Assembly (NCBI GenBank): GCA_030539135.1
Contig: JAUNSQ010000041.1
Coordinates: 1 to 6,126, forward strand
Reading direction: 5' to 3'
Origin: Synergistaceae bacterium
Lineage (GTDB): Bacteria > Synergistota > Synergistia > Synergistales > Synergistaceae
DNA: 6,126 nt
Below are positions 1 through 6,066 of this stretch, one piece after another. Made by a program: the position numbers and the translations under genes. How positions within the stretch are numbered: position 1 is the stretch's first letter; each line of letters opens with the position of its first letter. The notes under the pieces are model-generated. The model did not search any database, was not told the origin of the DNA, and saw only the letters and a program-made list of their open reading frames with translations.

Positions 1-1
1 C

Positions 2-466
2 TCAAACGAAAAGCTCAGTACGATACTCGCTTTCTACACAGCTGAGAACTACGAAAAGGTATGCGACCTCTGCTGCGAGATACTCAACTATGAAGGCTCG
101 GGACACACGTTCTCGATGCATACTAAGGACGACAAAATGGTCGAGTACTTCTCAAAGCGCGTTCCGGTCTCACGTATCTGCGTCAACACCCCAAGCACGA
201 TGGGCGGCATTGGAGCCTCAACAGGACTCATGCCGGCTCTGACGCTTGGCTGCGGCGCTATAGGCGGAAGCGCGACATCTGACAACGTAGGCCCAATGAA
301 CCTGCTTGACAAACGCCGCGTAGCTTACGGCACACTTGAGATGGAAGAGATACGCGCGTCTGTCGAAAACTGCGAAGCCAACGTATGCAGCGTTGATACG
401 CAGTGCGGCAGCGTAGATGTCGACGACATCGTCAGGAAAATCATCGAGAAACTTAATAACGCATAG
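2..466 (+). CDS. eutE: CoA-acylating aldehyde dehydrogenase, EutE/PduP family (C-terminal 154 residues, 5' truncated)
   Basis: The frame is open from the window edge and ends at TAG 464-466. Enzymes of this family oxidise acetaldehyde or propionaldehyde to acyl-CoA with NAD+ and CoA in the microcompartment lumen. The visible part matches the EutE/PduP C-terminus as I know it: a segment starting EKLSTILAFYTAENY, then EGSGHTFSMHT, PVSRICVNTPSTMGGIGAST, a glycine-rich LTLGCGAIGGSATSDN and VGPMNLLDKRRVAYG. The catalytic cysteine and the NAD-binding N-terminus lie upstream of the window. A tail of about 40 residues after RRVAYG, containing three cysteines, ends in a charged helix-like segment (DDIVRKIIEKLNNA). 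Amphipathic helices of that kind are typical of microcompartment targeting or assembly peptides, but its role here is inference. EutE and PduP cannot be separated on this fragment; eutE is chosen from the eutM/eutT/eutJ/eutN neighbours. Confidence 0.93.
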   Translation, partial: SNEKLSTILAFYTAENYEKVCDLCCEILNYEGSGHTFSMHTKDDKMVEYFSKRVPVSRICVNTPSTMGGIGASTGLMPALTLGCGAIGGSATSDNVGPMNLLDKRRVAYGTLEMEEIRASVENCEANVCSVDTQCGSVDVDDIVRKIIEKLNNA

Positions 467-482
467 GTAGGAGGAATTTCTA

Positions 483-812
483 ATGGCAGAACTTCAGGCA
501 CTGGGAATGATAGAGACAAAGGGACTCGTAGCAACGATAGAGGCTTCTGATGCCATGGTCAAAGCGGCCAACGTCAGACTCATCGGTAAGGTACATGTTG
601 GCGGCGGACTCGTAACGACAATGGTCCGCGGCGACGTAGGAGCAGTCAAGGCAGCCACAGATGCAGGCGCGGCAGCGGCAGAGAGAGTTGGAGAACTTAT
701 CTCCGTCCATGTCATCCCGCGTCCGCACGAAGAAGTGGAATTTATTCTCCCGACGCTCGAAGACGGCAAAAAGGGCAAAAAATCACCTGTAACAGCCGGC
801 AAAGACGACTAA
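483..812 (+). CDS. eutM: BMC shell hexamer protein, EutM/PduA type, with C-terminal extension (copy 1)
   Basis: This 109-aa protein is a single-domain BMC-H (Pfam BMC) protein that forms hexameric tiles of the shell facets. The core starts ALGMIETKGLVATIEASDAM, and continues through the pore loop HVGGG (residues 38-42), VRGDVGAVKAATDAGAAAA and the closing SVHVIPRPH. This is very close to EutM/PduA/PduJ. Family members usually end soon after the IPRPH segment, at about 90-97 residues. Here a 16-residue lysine- and glycine-rich tail follows LPTLE (residues 94-109, starting DGKKGKK). The start is supported by AGGAGG at 469-474, 8 nt upstream of ATG. The gene begins 16 nt after the aldehyde dehydrogenase stop. 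Residues 5-93 are identical to residues 6-94 of the next gene. Confidence 0.96.
   Translation: MAELQALGMIETKGLVATIEASDAMVKAANVRLIGKVHVGGGLVTTMVRGDVGAVKAATDAGAAAAERVGELISVHVIPRPHEEVEFILPTLEDGKKGKKSPVTAGKDD
495..760 (+). repeat. Direct repeat, unit 1 (core of first shell gene)
   Basis: This 266-bp segment recurs at 867-1132, offset by 372 bp. The first 224 bp (495-718) are identical. Over the whole length I count only two mismatches, at 719 (G/A) and 746 (T/C), both synonymous. Similarity starts abruptly at codon 5 and is lost after 760. The flanks (467-494 and 761-866) do not match the corresponding flanks of unit 2. Confidence 0.97.
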
Positions 813-851
813 TTAGCTTTACAAAAATTTTAAACTAAGGAGTGGAGTGTA

Positions 852-1139
852 ATGGCAACCGATACACAGGCACTGGGAATGATAGAGACAAAGGGACTCG
901 TAGCAACGATAGAGGCTTCTGATGCCATGGTCAAAGCGGCCAACGTCAGACTCATCGGTAAGGTACATGTTGGCGGCGGACTCGTAACGACAATGGTCCG
1001 CGGCGACGTAGGAGCAGTCAAGGCAGCCACAGATGCAGGCGCGGCAGCGGCAGAGAGAGTTGGAGAACTTATCTCCGTCCATGTCATCCCACGTCCGCAC
1101 GAAGAAGTGGAATTTATCCTCCCGACGCTCGAGAAGTAA
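852..1139 (+). CDS. eutM: BMC shell hexamer protein, EutM/PduA type (copy 2)
   Basis: This 95-aa single-domain BMC-H protein has the usual length for EutM/PduA. It shares 89 consecutive residues with the upstream shell protein, including the HVGGG pore loop (39-43). Only the first five residues (MATDT against MAEL) and the C-terminus differ; this copy stops one lysine after LPTLE. AAGGAG at 837-842 lies 9 nt before ATG. The 39-nt gap from copy 1 is the longest in the window and is AT-rich, but I see no terminator or promoter in it. Having the same pore, the two products would be expected to mix in hexamers or tile the same sheets, with the tail of copy 1 as the main difference (inference). 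Which one corresponds to eutM and which to an EutK- or PduJ-like role cannot be told from sequence. Confidence 0.96.
   Translation: MATDTQALGMIETKGLVATIEASDAMVKAANVRLIGKVHVGGGLVTTMVRGDVGAVKAATDAGAAAAERVGELISVHVIPRPHEEVEFILPTLEK
867..1132 (+). repeat. Direct repeat, unit 2 (core of second shell gene)
   Basis: This is the second unit of the 266-bp near-perfect direct repeat (264 of 266 positions the same as 495-760). It covers codons 6 to 94 of the second shell gene, apart from the last base of codon 94. The sequence after it (1133 onward, into the eutT leader) is unrelated to what follows unit 1, so the pair is not a simple head-to-tail copy of a 372-bp block. Confidence 0.97.
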
Positions 1140-1175
1140 TAATGCTGTATAGTCCCGAGAGGGGAGGGAAGCTCG

Positions 1176-1997
1176 ATGAAGGTCATCACTGAAGCAATAC
1201 TGCGCGATTTATTGCGCGGCCAGGAACCCGAGTCATACGAGGTTCCCAAAGGCAAGATCCTCTCGCCCGCAGCACGTGAATACCTTCAGCAGCGCAAAGT
1301 AAAGATCATATGGGGTATAGAGGGACGCAAGTATCCTGTGATACATGACGACGAGGATAAACCTGCGCCGCGGCGCGAAGAAAGCAGCCCAGCGCAGGAA
1401 GCCCCGCCGGCTCCAGCGGCCTCCTCGGCCCCCATGTACATCGATTACGAGTCAGGCGCGTTCTACGCGGAGAAGCCGGAACACATGACCCAGCTCCACC
1501 GCAATGAACTCGTCGCCAAGGATCATCCCAGGATATACTTCAGGGGCAGGCTTGACAGCTCACAGGCCCTTGTCGTTCTGGCGCAGGTCACCATCAAAGA
1601 TGAAGACGGCGCGAATTCGGCAAAACTGATGGTCGATCTTGGCGATATCCTTGCTACTCTGCGCGAAATAATGCGCTGTGATGTCTTGGACCAGCCGTTC
1701 AGACAGGATAAGGTCATAGGCTATTCGCTCGAGGAGCTTCGCGATCGTTCGCATAACCCTATGAAGTATTTCTCCGTCAAACAGATGGTCCTGCCCGATT
1801 ATTCGCTTGGCAAGACGTATGCCCTGCTGAACCAGCTGCGCACCGATATCCGCGAGACGGAAGTCGCCGCGACGCGCGCGTTTAGACTCAGCAGGAACGT
1901 CTACGACCGCAAAGATATAATCGAGGCGTTGAACAGGCTGTCCAGCGCTGTGCACATCATGATGTGCAAGTACCTGGCTGAAGAGTATAAAGGGTAG
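1176..1997 (+). CDS. eutT: ATP:corrinoid adenosyltransferase, EutT family, lacking the Cys metal motif
   Basis: EutT transfers the adenosyl group of ATP to cob(I)alamin, making the adenosylcobalamin used by ethanolamine ammonia-lyase. The 273-aa product matches the family length (about 267 in E. coli). Residues 1-48 form a small N-terminal domain (VITEAILRDL, then ILSPAAREYL, then KII). A Pro/Ala-rich linker covers about 63-86. The catalytic helical domain then includes LVAKDHPRIYFRGRLDS (112-128), IMRCDVLDQP, a SHNP segment, LLNQLRTDIRETE (RETE at 226-229) and LNRLSSAVHIMM (252-263). Enterobacterial EutT has an HX11CCX2C metal site just before LVAK. Here that region (about 86-111) has no cysteine; the whole protein has only two, one in MRCD and one in MMCKY. 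A metal-independent EutT class without this motif is known from Listeria and other Firmicutes, and this protein probably belongs there. GGGAGGG at 1162-1168 precedes the ATG. Confidence 0.92.
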   Translation: MKVITEAILRDLLRGQEPESYEVPKGKILSPAAREYLQQRKVKIIWGIEGRKYPVIHDDEDKPAPRREESSPAQEAPPAPAASSAPMYIDYESGAFYAEKPEHMTQLHRNELVAKDHPRIYFRGRLDSSQALVVLAQVTIKDEDGANSAKLMVDLGDILATLREIMRCDVLDQPFRQDKVIGYSLEELRDRSHNPMKYFSVKQMVLPDYSLGKTYALLNQLRTDIRETEVAATRAFRLSRNVYDRKDIIEALNRLSSAVHIMMCKYLAEEYKG

Positions 1998-2014
1998 ACA
2001 CGGAGGAGACAGGC

Positions 2015-2629
2015 ATGCAGGATATAGCATCAACAGTAATGCAGGCGTTGGACAGAGCAGGGTTTGTTCAGGTGGAGATATCCGCCAAGCATGTCCATCT
2101 TTCTGTCGCCGATATGGAAAAGCTATTCGGAGCGGGCGCGACTATGACGCCGAAGCGCGCTCTATCCCAGCCCGGTCAGTTCCTCTCAGAACAGAGAGTG
2201 TCGCTGATAGGGCCGAACGGAACCAAGTTTAGCAACGTCGCGCTGCTTGGCCCTGCGCGTTCGCATACGCAGGTCGAGCTTTCAAAGAGCGACTGCTTCG
2301 CGCTTGGCGTTACAGCTCCGATAAGAGATTCCGGAGATCTCGCGGGCTCCGGTCAGATAACGATCGAAGGCCCGCAGGGGACGATCACAGTCCCAGATTG
2401 CACGATCATCGCGAAAAGACATATACATGTCCCGCCGAAGGTCGCGGAGGCGCATGGCTTCAAAGATAAGCAGGCCGTCTGTGTTGAACTTATAACGGAC
2501 CGCCCCGTGATACTCAAGGACGTTCTCCTTCGCGTGAGCGATAAGTACAGCTACCGTATGCATATCGACTTTGACGAAGCCAACGGCGCTGACGTGAGCG
2601 GATTTACGCTTGGCAGGATACTAAAATAA
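2015..2629 (+). CDS. pduL: Phosphate propanoyltransferase, PduL-type phosphotransacylase
   Basis: PduL exchanges CoA and phosphate on acetyl- or propionyl-CoA, giving the acyl-phosphate for ATP synthesis and regenerating CoA inside the compartment. It is unrelated in fold to Pta/EutD. The 204-aa product shows both PduL repeats: AKHVHLS (His26, His28) with LSQPGQF, LGPAR, TQVELSKSD and PIRDSGDL in the first half, and KRHIHVPP (His136, His138) with a late MHIDFDEANGA (His183) in the second. The paired histidines are the zinc ligands of the family. Residues 1-16 (MQDIASTVMQALDRAG) could form an amphipathic helix ahead of the catalytic domain, the usual place for a PduL encapsulation peptide (inference). 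GGAGGAG at 2002-2008 sets the start, and the gene lies 17 nt after eutT. It takes the place of the unrelated EutD of enterobacterial eut operons. Confidence 0.95.
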   Translation: MQDIASTVMQALDRAGFVQVEISAKHVHLSVADMEKLFGAGATMTPKRALSQPGQFLSEQRVSLIGPNGTKFSNVALLGPARSHTQVELSKSDCFALGVTAPIRDSGDLAGSGQITIEGPQGTITVPDCTIIAKRHIHVPPKVAEAHGFKDKQAVCVELITDRPVILKDVLLRVSDKYSYRMHIDFDEANGADVSGFTLGRILK

Positions 2630-2650
2630 ACAAGAAACTGGGAGTGCCCT

Positions 2651-3469
2651 ATGCTTGATTTAAAAAGAGTCAATGCGTATATGGACAAAGTCTCAAAGTC
2701 CGAGATAGAGACTTTCAAGACTAAAAAAGCCATATACAAAACAGGAGTCGACCTTGGAACCGCATATATCGTGCTCGTTGTGCTAGACGAGAACGATAAC
2801 CCCGTGGCATGTGAGAAGCAGGCCGCAGAGGTGCTCAGGGATGGAGTGGTAGTTGATTATTCGGGGGCGCTCAATATCGTCCGCGAACTCAGGGCGAAAC
2901 TTAACGCCCGCCTTGATACGGAACTTATCAACTGCGCTATCGCCATGCCTGCCGGTACCGAAAGCAGCGCGCGTACTCACAAGTATGTCGCGGAGGGAGC
3001 AGGTTTCGATGTTACGGAGATATTGGACGAGCCGTCCGCCGCAAACGCCGTTTACCACATTGACAACGGCGTGGTCGTTGACATAGGCGGCGGGACTACC
3101 GGACTTGCCGTCATAAAAGACGGCGTCGTCACCGATATCTACGACGAACCGACAGGGGGCACGCACATAAGCCTGGTTCTTGCAGGAAATTACCATATCA
3201 GTTTTGCTGAGGCCGAGAAGATCAAGATGGATTACAAGCGCCACAAGGAGATATTTCCTGTCGTGAGGCCTGTGATCGAGAAGATGGCGACGATAGTCGC
3301 GCGTCATATCGATCCTGAGAGTATCGACACGATATACCTATGCGGCGGGACATGCTGCCTTACCGGGATGGAAACAGTCTTTGAGAAAGTCACCGGAATA
3401 AAGACAGTCAAGCCAAAGGATCCGTTCCTTGTAACGCCGGCCGGAATTGCAATCAACTGCAAACTATAA
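2651..3469 (+). CDS. eutJ: EutJ-family Hsp70/actin-fold ATPase of the microcompartment operon
   Basis: The 272-aa product is close in length to E. coli EutJ (about 278 aa) and carries the actin/Hsp70 nucleotide-binding signatures in order: phosphate-1 TGVDLGTAY (31-39), LDEPSAAN (125-132), phosphate-2 VVDIGGGTTG (142-151) and the adenosine loop LCGGTCCLTG (230-239). The segments GGTHISLVLAGN and EKMATIVARHI also match EutJ as I remember it. No Hsp70 substrate-binding domain follows, so the protein is an isolated ATPase domain. EutJ is usually called a chaperone on fold alone; its actual client is not established. A role in assembly, or in reactivating a cobalamin enzyme alongside EutA, would fit this place. 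The adjacent cysteines 235-236 in the adenosine loop are unusual and of unknown meaning. GGGAGTG at 2640-2646 precedes the ATG. Confidence 0.92.
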   Translation: MLDLKRVNAYMDKVSKSEIETFKTKKAIYKTGVDLGTAYIVLVVLDENDNPVACEKQAAEVLRDGVVVDYSGALNIVRELRAKLNARLDTELINCAIAMPAGTESSARTHKYVAEGAGFDVTEILDEPSAANAVYHIDNGVVVDIGGGTTGLAVIKDGVVTDIYDEPTGGTHISLVLAGNYHISFAEAEKIKMDYKRHKEIFPVVRPVIEKMATIVARHIDPESIDTIYLCGGTCCLTGMETVFEKVTGIKTVKPKDPFLVTPAGIAINCKL

Positions 3470-3487
3470 CGAGAAAGGGGTAACAGA

Positions 3488-3811
3488 ATGGACTATGAAG
3501 CCCTAGTCAACGAAATACTGACGCGTGTCATGGCAAAGCTGAGAGAGCTCGAACTCACGGCTGCTCAGGCTTCTTGCTGCCAGACTGACAATACGTGTCG
3601 CCCCGAAAATACTCAGAGCGTCTCTAAAGCTGAGCCGGCTGTCGCAGCTAAGAAAGAAAAACAATTCACAAAGAGAGTGGTCACCGAGCGGGATCTTTAC
3701 GCCGCCAGAAATGAGGGCGTAAATCAGATCGTTATCAAGGAAGAGACGATAATGACTGACCTTGCGAAGGAATACGCCGCTAAATACGGGATTGCGGTCA
3801 TCAGAAGCTGA
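3488..3811 (+). CDS. Small BMC-operon protein of unknown function: N-terminal helix, Cys-bearing linker, EutQ/EutT-N-like domain
   Basis: I do not recognise a named family for this 107-aa protein. It has three visible parts. Residues 1-22 (starting MDYEALVNEILTRVMAKL) have hydrophobic residues spaced as in an amphipathic helix, like encapsulation peptides of lumen enzymes. Residues 23-60 are a low-complexity linker rich in Ala, Lys, Glu and Ser, with Cys30, Cys31 and Cys37. Residues 61-106 (KRVVTERDLYAARNEG, then IMTDLAKEYAAKYGIAVI) resemble by eye the small N-terminal domain of EutQ and of the EutT three genes upstream (VITEAILRDL, then ILSPAAREYL, then VKII). GAAAGGGG at 3473-3480 precedes the ATG, and the gene sits tightly between eutJ and eutN, so it is very probably translated. 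An adaptor or lumen-anchored role is inference only. Confidence 0.8.
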   Translation: MDYEALVNEILTRVMAKLRELELTAAQASCCQTDNTCRPENTQSVSKAEPAVAAKKEKQFTKRVVTERDLYAARNEGVNQIVIKEETIMTDLAKEYAAKYGIAVIRS

Positions 3812-3834
3812 AGAGATAGAGAGGGGGCTGACGT

Positions 3835-4125
3835 ATGAAAGTCGCAAAGGTCATAGGCAACATCTGGGCCACAAGAAAAGAACAGAGGCTAGCAGGCTTT
3901 AAACTGCTCATATTGCAGCCTATCAATATCATTGACGGTTCATTAGATGAAGTCCCGATCGTCGCAACAGACACTATCGGTGCGGGCGTAGGCGAAACAG
4001 TCATTTACGTCGGCGGAAGCTCCGCCCGTACCGCCAGCGGTGATAAGTCTAATCCAGTCGACGCTTCGGTCGTAGGTATCGTGGATGACCAGGATATCGA
4101 CGCAAGCGTCCTTAAGAAAGCGTGA
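3835..4125 (+). CDS. eutN: BMC shell vertex pentamer protein, EutN/CcmL/PduN family (BMC-P)
   Basis: BMC-P proteins form pentamers that cap the vertices of the polyhedral shell. The 96-aa product has the usual length and motifs: KVIGNIWATRKEQRLAGFKL at residues 4-23, LILQPI, a central VATDTIGAGVGETVIYVGGS, SSART and the closing VDASVVGIVD. GAGGGGG at 3821-3827, 7 nt before the ATG, supports the start. The TGA stop shares its last base with the ATG of the following reductase gene (TGATG), so translation of the two is probably coupled. It is the only pentamer gene in view, which is normal for eut loci. Confidence 0.95.
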   Translation: MKVAKVIGNIWATRKEQRLAGFKLLILQPINIIDGSLDEVPIVATDTIGAGVGETVIYVGGSSARTASGDKSNPVDASVVGIVDDQDIDASVLKKA

Positions 4126-4127
4126 TG
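4123..4127 (+). promoter_or_regulatory. TGATG stop-start overlap coupling eutN to pduS
   Basis: The eutN stop TGA (4123-4125) and the preferred pduS start ATG (4125-4127) share one base. No strong Shine-Dalgarno sequence precedes this ATG (best is AAGAAAG at 4114-4120), unlike most other genes here, which have GGAG- or GGGG-type sites. This suggests pduS is translated mainly by ribosomes finishing eutN. Confidence 0.65.
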
Positions 4128-5486
4128 ACGGAAATGAACTTCATTGATACGGTCAAATCGGCGGGTATCGTCGGCGCCGGAGGCGCCGGATTCCCGACCC
4201 ACGTAAAGCTGAATTCGAAAGCGGAGTACTTCATCATCAACGCTGCCGAATGCGAACCGCTTATCGAGACGGATAAATTTCTCTGCCGTGAATTCGCGGA
4301 CGAGATAATCGACGCCGTCGTCAAGACAGCCGCACATTTGGAAGCAAAGAAGATCATCATAGCATTGAAAGGCAAATACCACGCGGAGATAGAGTCTCTG
4401 CAGAAGGCCATCAAAAAGGCGAAAGCCGATATCACGATAGCCGAGATGCCGACGTTCTATCCGGCTGGCGACGAACAGACTATGGTTCAGTTCGTCACGG
4501 GACGCAGCGTTCCCGAACGCGGACTTCCGCTCGACGTCGGCGCGGTCGTGGATAACGTTGGAACGATGCTCAACGTCCATAACGCGCTGAATGGCATCCC
4601 TGTTGCGGACAAGTACCTCTCTGTGACGGGCGAAGTCCAGAAGACCATCATGCTCCATGTCCCAATAGGGACGCCGCTTGTGTCCTGCATAAATCAGGCG
4701 GGCGCGACGATCGACGATTATGTCATAATCATCGGCGGTCCTATGATGGGAAAGGTCGTCACCGACCCGGCTGAGATAGCTAAAGCCGTAGTCACAAAGA
4801 CGACAGGCAACATACTTGTGCTGCCGAAAGACCACTACCTCATTAAGAGGGCGACGTTCCCGATAGAGAAGATACGCCATCAGACGAAGAGCGCGTGCAT
4901 TCAGTGCCGCATGTGCACGGACCTCTGCCCGCGCTATCTGCTTGGACACGAGATCAGGCCGCATCACGTCATGCGCAACATGTGGAGGGAGTTCACGATA
5001 GAAGATAACGACGAATTCCTGCGCGCGTTTGGCGACGCGCTCAACTGCTGCGACTGCGGCGTTTGCGAAATGTTCTCATGCCCGATGGGACTCTCTCCGA
5101 GGAAGGTCAACGGCTACTACAAACTGAAACTGAGAGAAAGAGGGATAGATAAGCCGCGCAACAAGGAGCCGATAGCAAGTAAGATGCTCCAGGACAGAAG
5201 GATCCCAACCGGACGTCTGGTAGCGCGTCTTGGGCTCTCAGAGTATTATGACCGCCACGCGCATGAATGCATCGAATTTACGCCGAAAGATATCTTCATC
5301 CCGTTCAGACAGCAGATCGGCAAGCCTGCGGTCCCGCAGGTCAAGGCCGGAGACAGCGTAAAAGCGGGCGACCTTATCGCGGCCGCCGCGGAAGGCCTCT
5401 CGGCCAACATCCACTGCGGAGTCAACGGCGTAGTAAAAGAAGTCAGCGCGGACGGAGCGCTTATCCATTCTGAGGGAGGGAGATAA
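4125..5486 (+). CDS. pduS: PduS-type cobalamin reductase / RnfC-like Fe-S flavoprotein
   Basis: PduS is a flavin- and Fe-S-containing NADH-dependent corrinoid reductase that supplies reduced cobalamin to the adenosyltransferase. From ATG 4125 the product is 453 aa, near the length of Salmonella PduS. It contains a glycine-rich VGAGGAGFPTH (16-26), NAAECEPLIETDK (39-51) and YPAGDEQ (112-118), all typical of the RnfC/NuoF-like flavin/NADH domain. A central SLBB-like region follows, then two ferredoxin-type cysteine sets: CxxCxxCxxxCP (Cys258, 261, 264, 268) and CCxCxxCxxxxCP (Cys308, 309, 311, 314, 319). The C-terminus (about 403-440, PQVKAGDSVKAGDLI) looks like a barrel-sandwich hybrid domain. 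The start is ambiguous: GTG 4122, ATG 4125 and ATG 4134 are in frame. I chose 4125 for its TGATG overlap with eutN; only a weak AAGAAAG lies upstream. With eutT and pduT nearby, a cofactor-recycling role is likely. Confidence 0.92.
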   Translation: MTEMNFIDTVKSAGIVGAGGAGFPTHVKLNSKAEYFIINAAECEPLIETDKFLCREFADEIIDAVVKTAAHLEAKKIIIALKGKYHAEIESLQKAIKKAKADITIAEMPTFYPAGDEQTMVQFVTGRSVPERGLPLDVGAVVDNVGTMLNVHNALNGIPVADKYLSVTGEVQKTIMLHVPIGTPLVSCINQAGATIDDYVIIIGGPMMGKVVTDPAEIAKAVVTKTTGNILVLPKDHYLIKRATFPIEKIRHQTKSACIQCRMCTDLCPRYLLGHEIRPHHVMRNMWREFTIEDNDEFLRAFGDALNCCDCGVCEMFSCPMGLSPRKVNGYYKLKLRERGIDKPRNKEPIASKMLQDRRIPTGRLVARLGLSEYYDRHAHECIEFTPKDIFIPFRQQIGKPAVPQVKAGDSVKAGDLIAAAAEGLSANIHCGVNGVVKEVSADGALIHSEGGR

Positions 5487-5492
5487 TCACAA

Positions 5493-6032
5493 ATGAGAAA
5501 CGCAATCGGCATGATCGAGCTTAACAGCATAGCAAGGGGTATAGAGACCTGCGATTATATGCTGAAAGCCGCGAGAGTAGAGGCCTTGCGCGCAAGCACC
5601 CTCTGCCCCGGCAAGTATATGGTCATCGTTGCCGGAGATGTTGGTGATGTCAACGCCTCCATGAGAGAAGGAGAAAAGTATGCGGCGGAATGTCTTGTAG
5701 ACAAACTGCTCATCCCTAATATCCATCCTCAGCTTATCCCTGCTATAGCACAGACGACTCAGATAAACGAATTTGGAGCGCTGGGAGTGCTCGAATTCTA
5801 CTCTGTCGCATCGGCGATACTTGCAGCCGATAGAGCCGCAAAAGCAGCCCAGATCACTCTGATCGAAGTCCGCACAGGATTTGCGATCGGAGGCAAAGGG
5901 TTCGTAACGCTCACGGGCGATGTCGGAGCTGTAAGGGCCGCTGTTGCCGCCGCAAGCATAGACATGGAACTCCTCGTAGACACTACGGTGATCCCGCGTC
6001 CCGCAAAGGCTCTCATAGAGACATTGCTTTAG
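5493..6032 (+). CDS. pduT: Tandem-BMC shell trimer, PduT type, with Fe-S ligand cysteine
   Basis: The 179-aa product holds two BMC domains in one chain: the first starts at AIGMIELNSIARGIE (residue 4 on) and the second at ALGVLEFYSVASAIL (about residue 95 on), each closing with an IHPQL- or IPRPA-type segment. Such BMC-T proteins form pseudohexameric trimers in the shell. The first domain has TLCPGKY with the cysteine at residue 38, the same position and context as the PduT cysteine that binds a [4Fe-4S] cluster at the trimer axis in Salmonella-type Pdu shells. That separates it from EutL-type BMC-T proteins. GGGAGGGAG at 5474-5482, inside the end of pduS, precedes the ATG, and only 6 nt separate the genes. 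Beside the Fe-S reductase PduS, it is a plausible electron path across the shell (inference supported by family knowledge). Confidence 0.94.
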   Translation: MRNAIGMIELNSIARGIETCDYMLKAARVEALRASTLCPGKYMVIVAGDVGDVNASMREGEKYAAECLVDKLLIPNIHPQLIPAIAQTTQINEFGALGVLEFYSVASAILAADRAAKAAQITLIEVRTGFAIGGKGFVTLTGDVGAVRAAVAAASIDMELLVDTTVIPRPAKALIETLL

Positions 6033-6066
6033 CTGAACGTCACAACAACAAAGGAGAGAAATTTTA

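Noticed and set aside
813..851. AT-rich gap between the two shell genes as a possible promoter or terminator
   Set aside because: I see no convincing -35/-10 pair and no GC-rich stem followed by T residues; it holds only the ribosome site of the second shell gene.
480..1100. Two nearly identical antisense open frames opposite the shell genes
   Set aside because: Their similarity only mirrors the 266-bp direct repeat on the other strand; there is no independent sign of coding.
495..1132. Repeat pair as an insertion-sequence or mobile-element footprint
   Set aside because: The repeat lies exactly within the coding cores, has no terminal inverted repeats or target duplications, and no transposase is present.
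1153..1165. Small inverted repeat (TCCC/GGGA) over the eutT ribosome site
   Set aside because: A 4-bp stem with a 5-nt loop is too weak to call a terminator or a regulatory hairpin, and the G-run is explained by the Shine-Dalgarno sequence.
4005..4967. Long open frame of 320 codons on the - strand opposite eutN/pduS
   Set aside because: It lies antisense to two well-supported genes. Its translation is rich in Arg, His and Tyr with no recognisable domain, as expected for a shadow of biased codon use.
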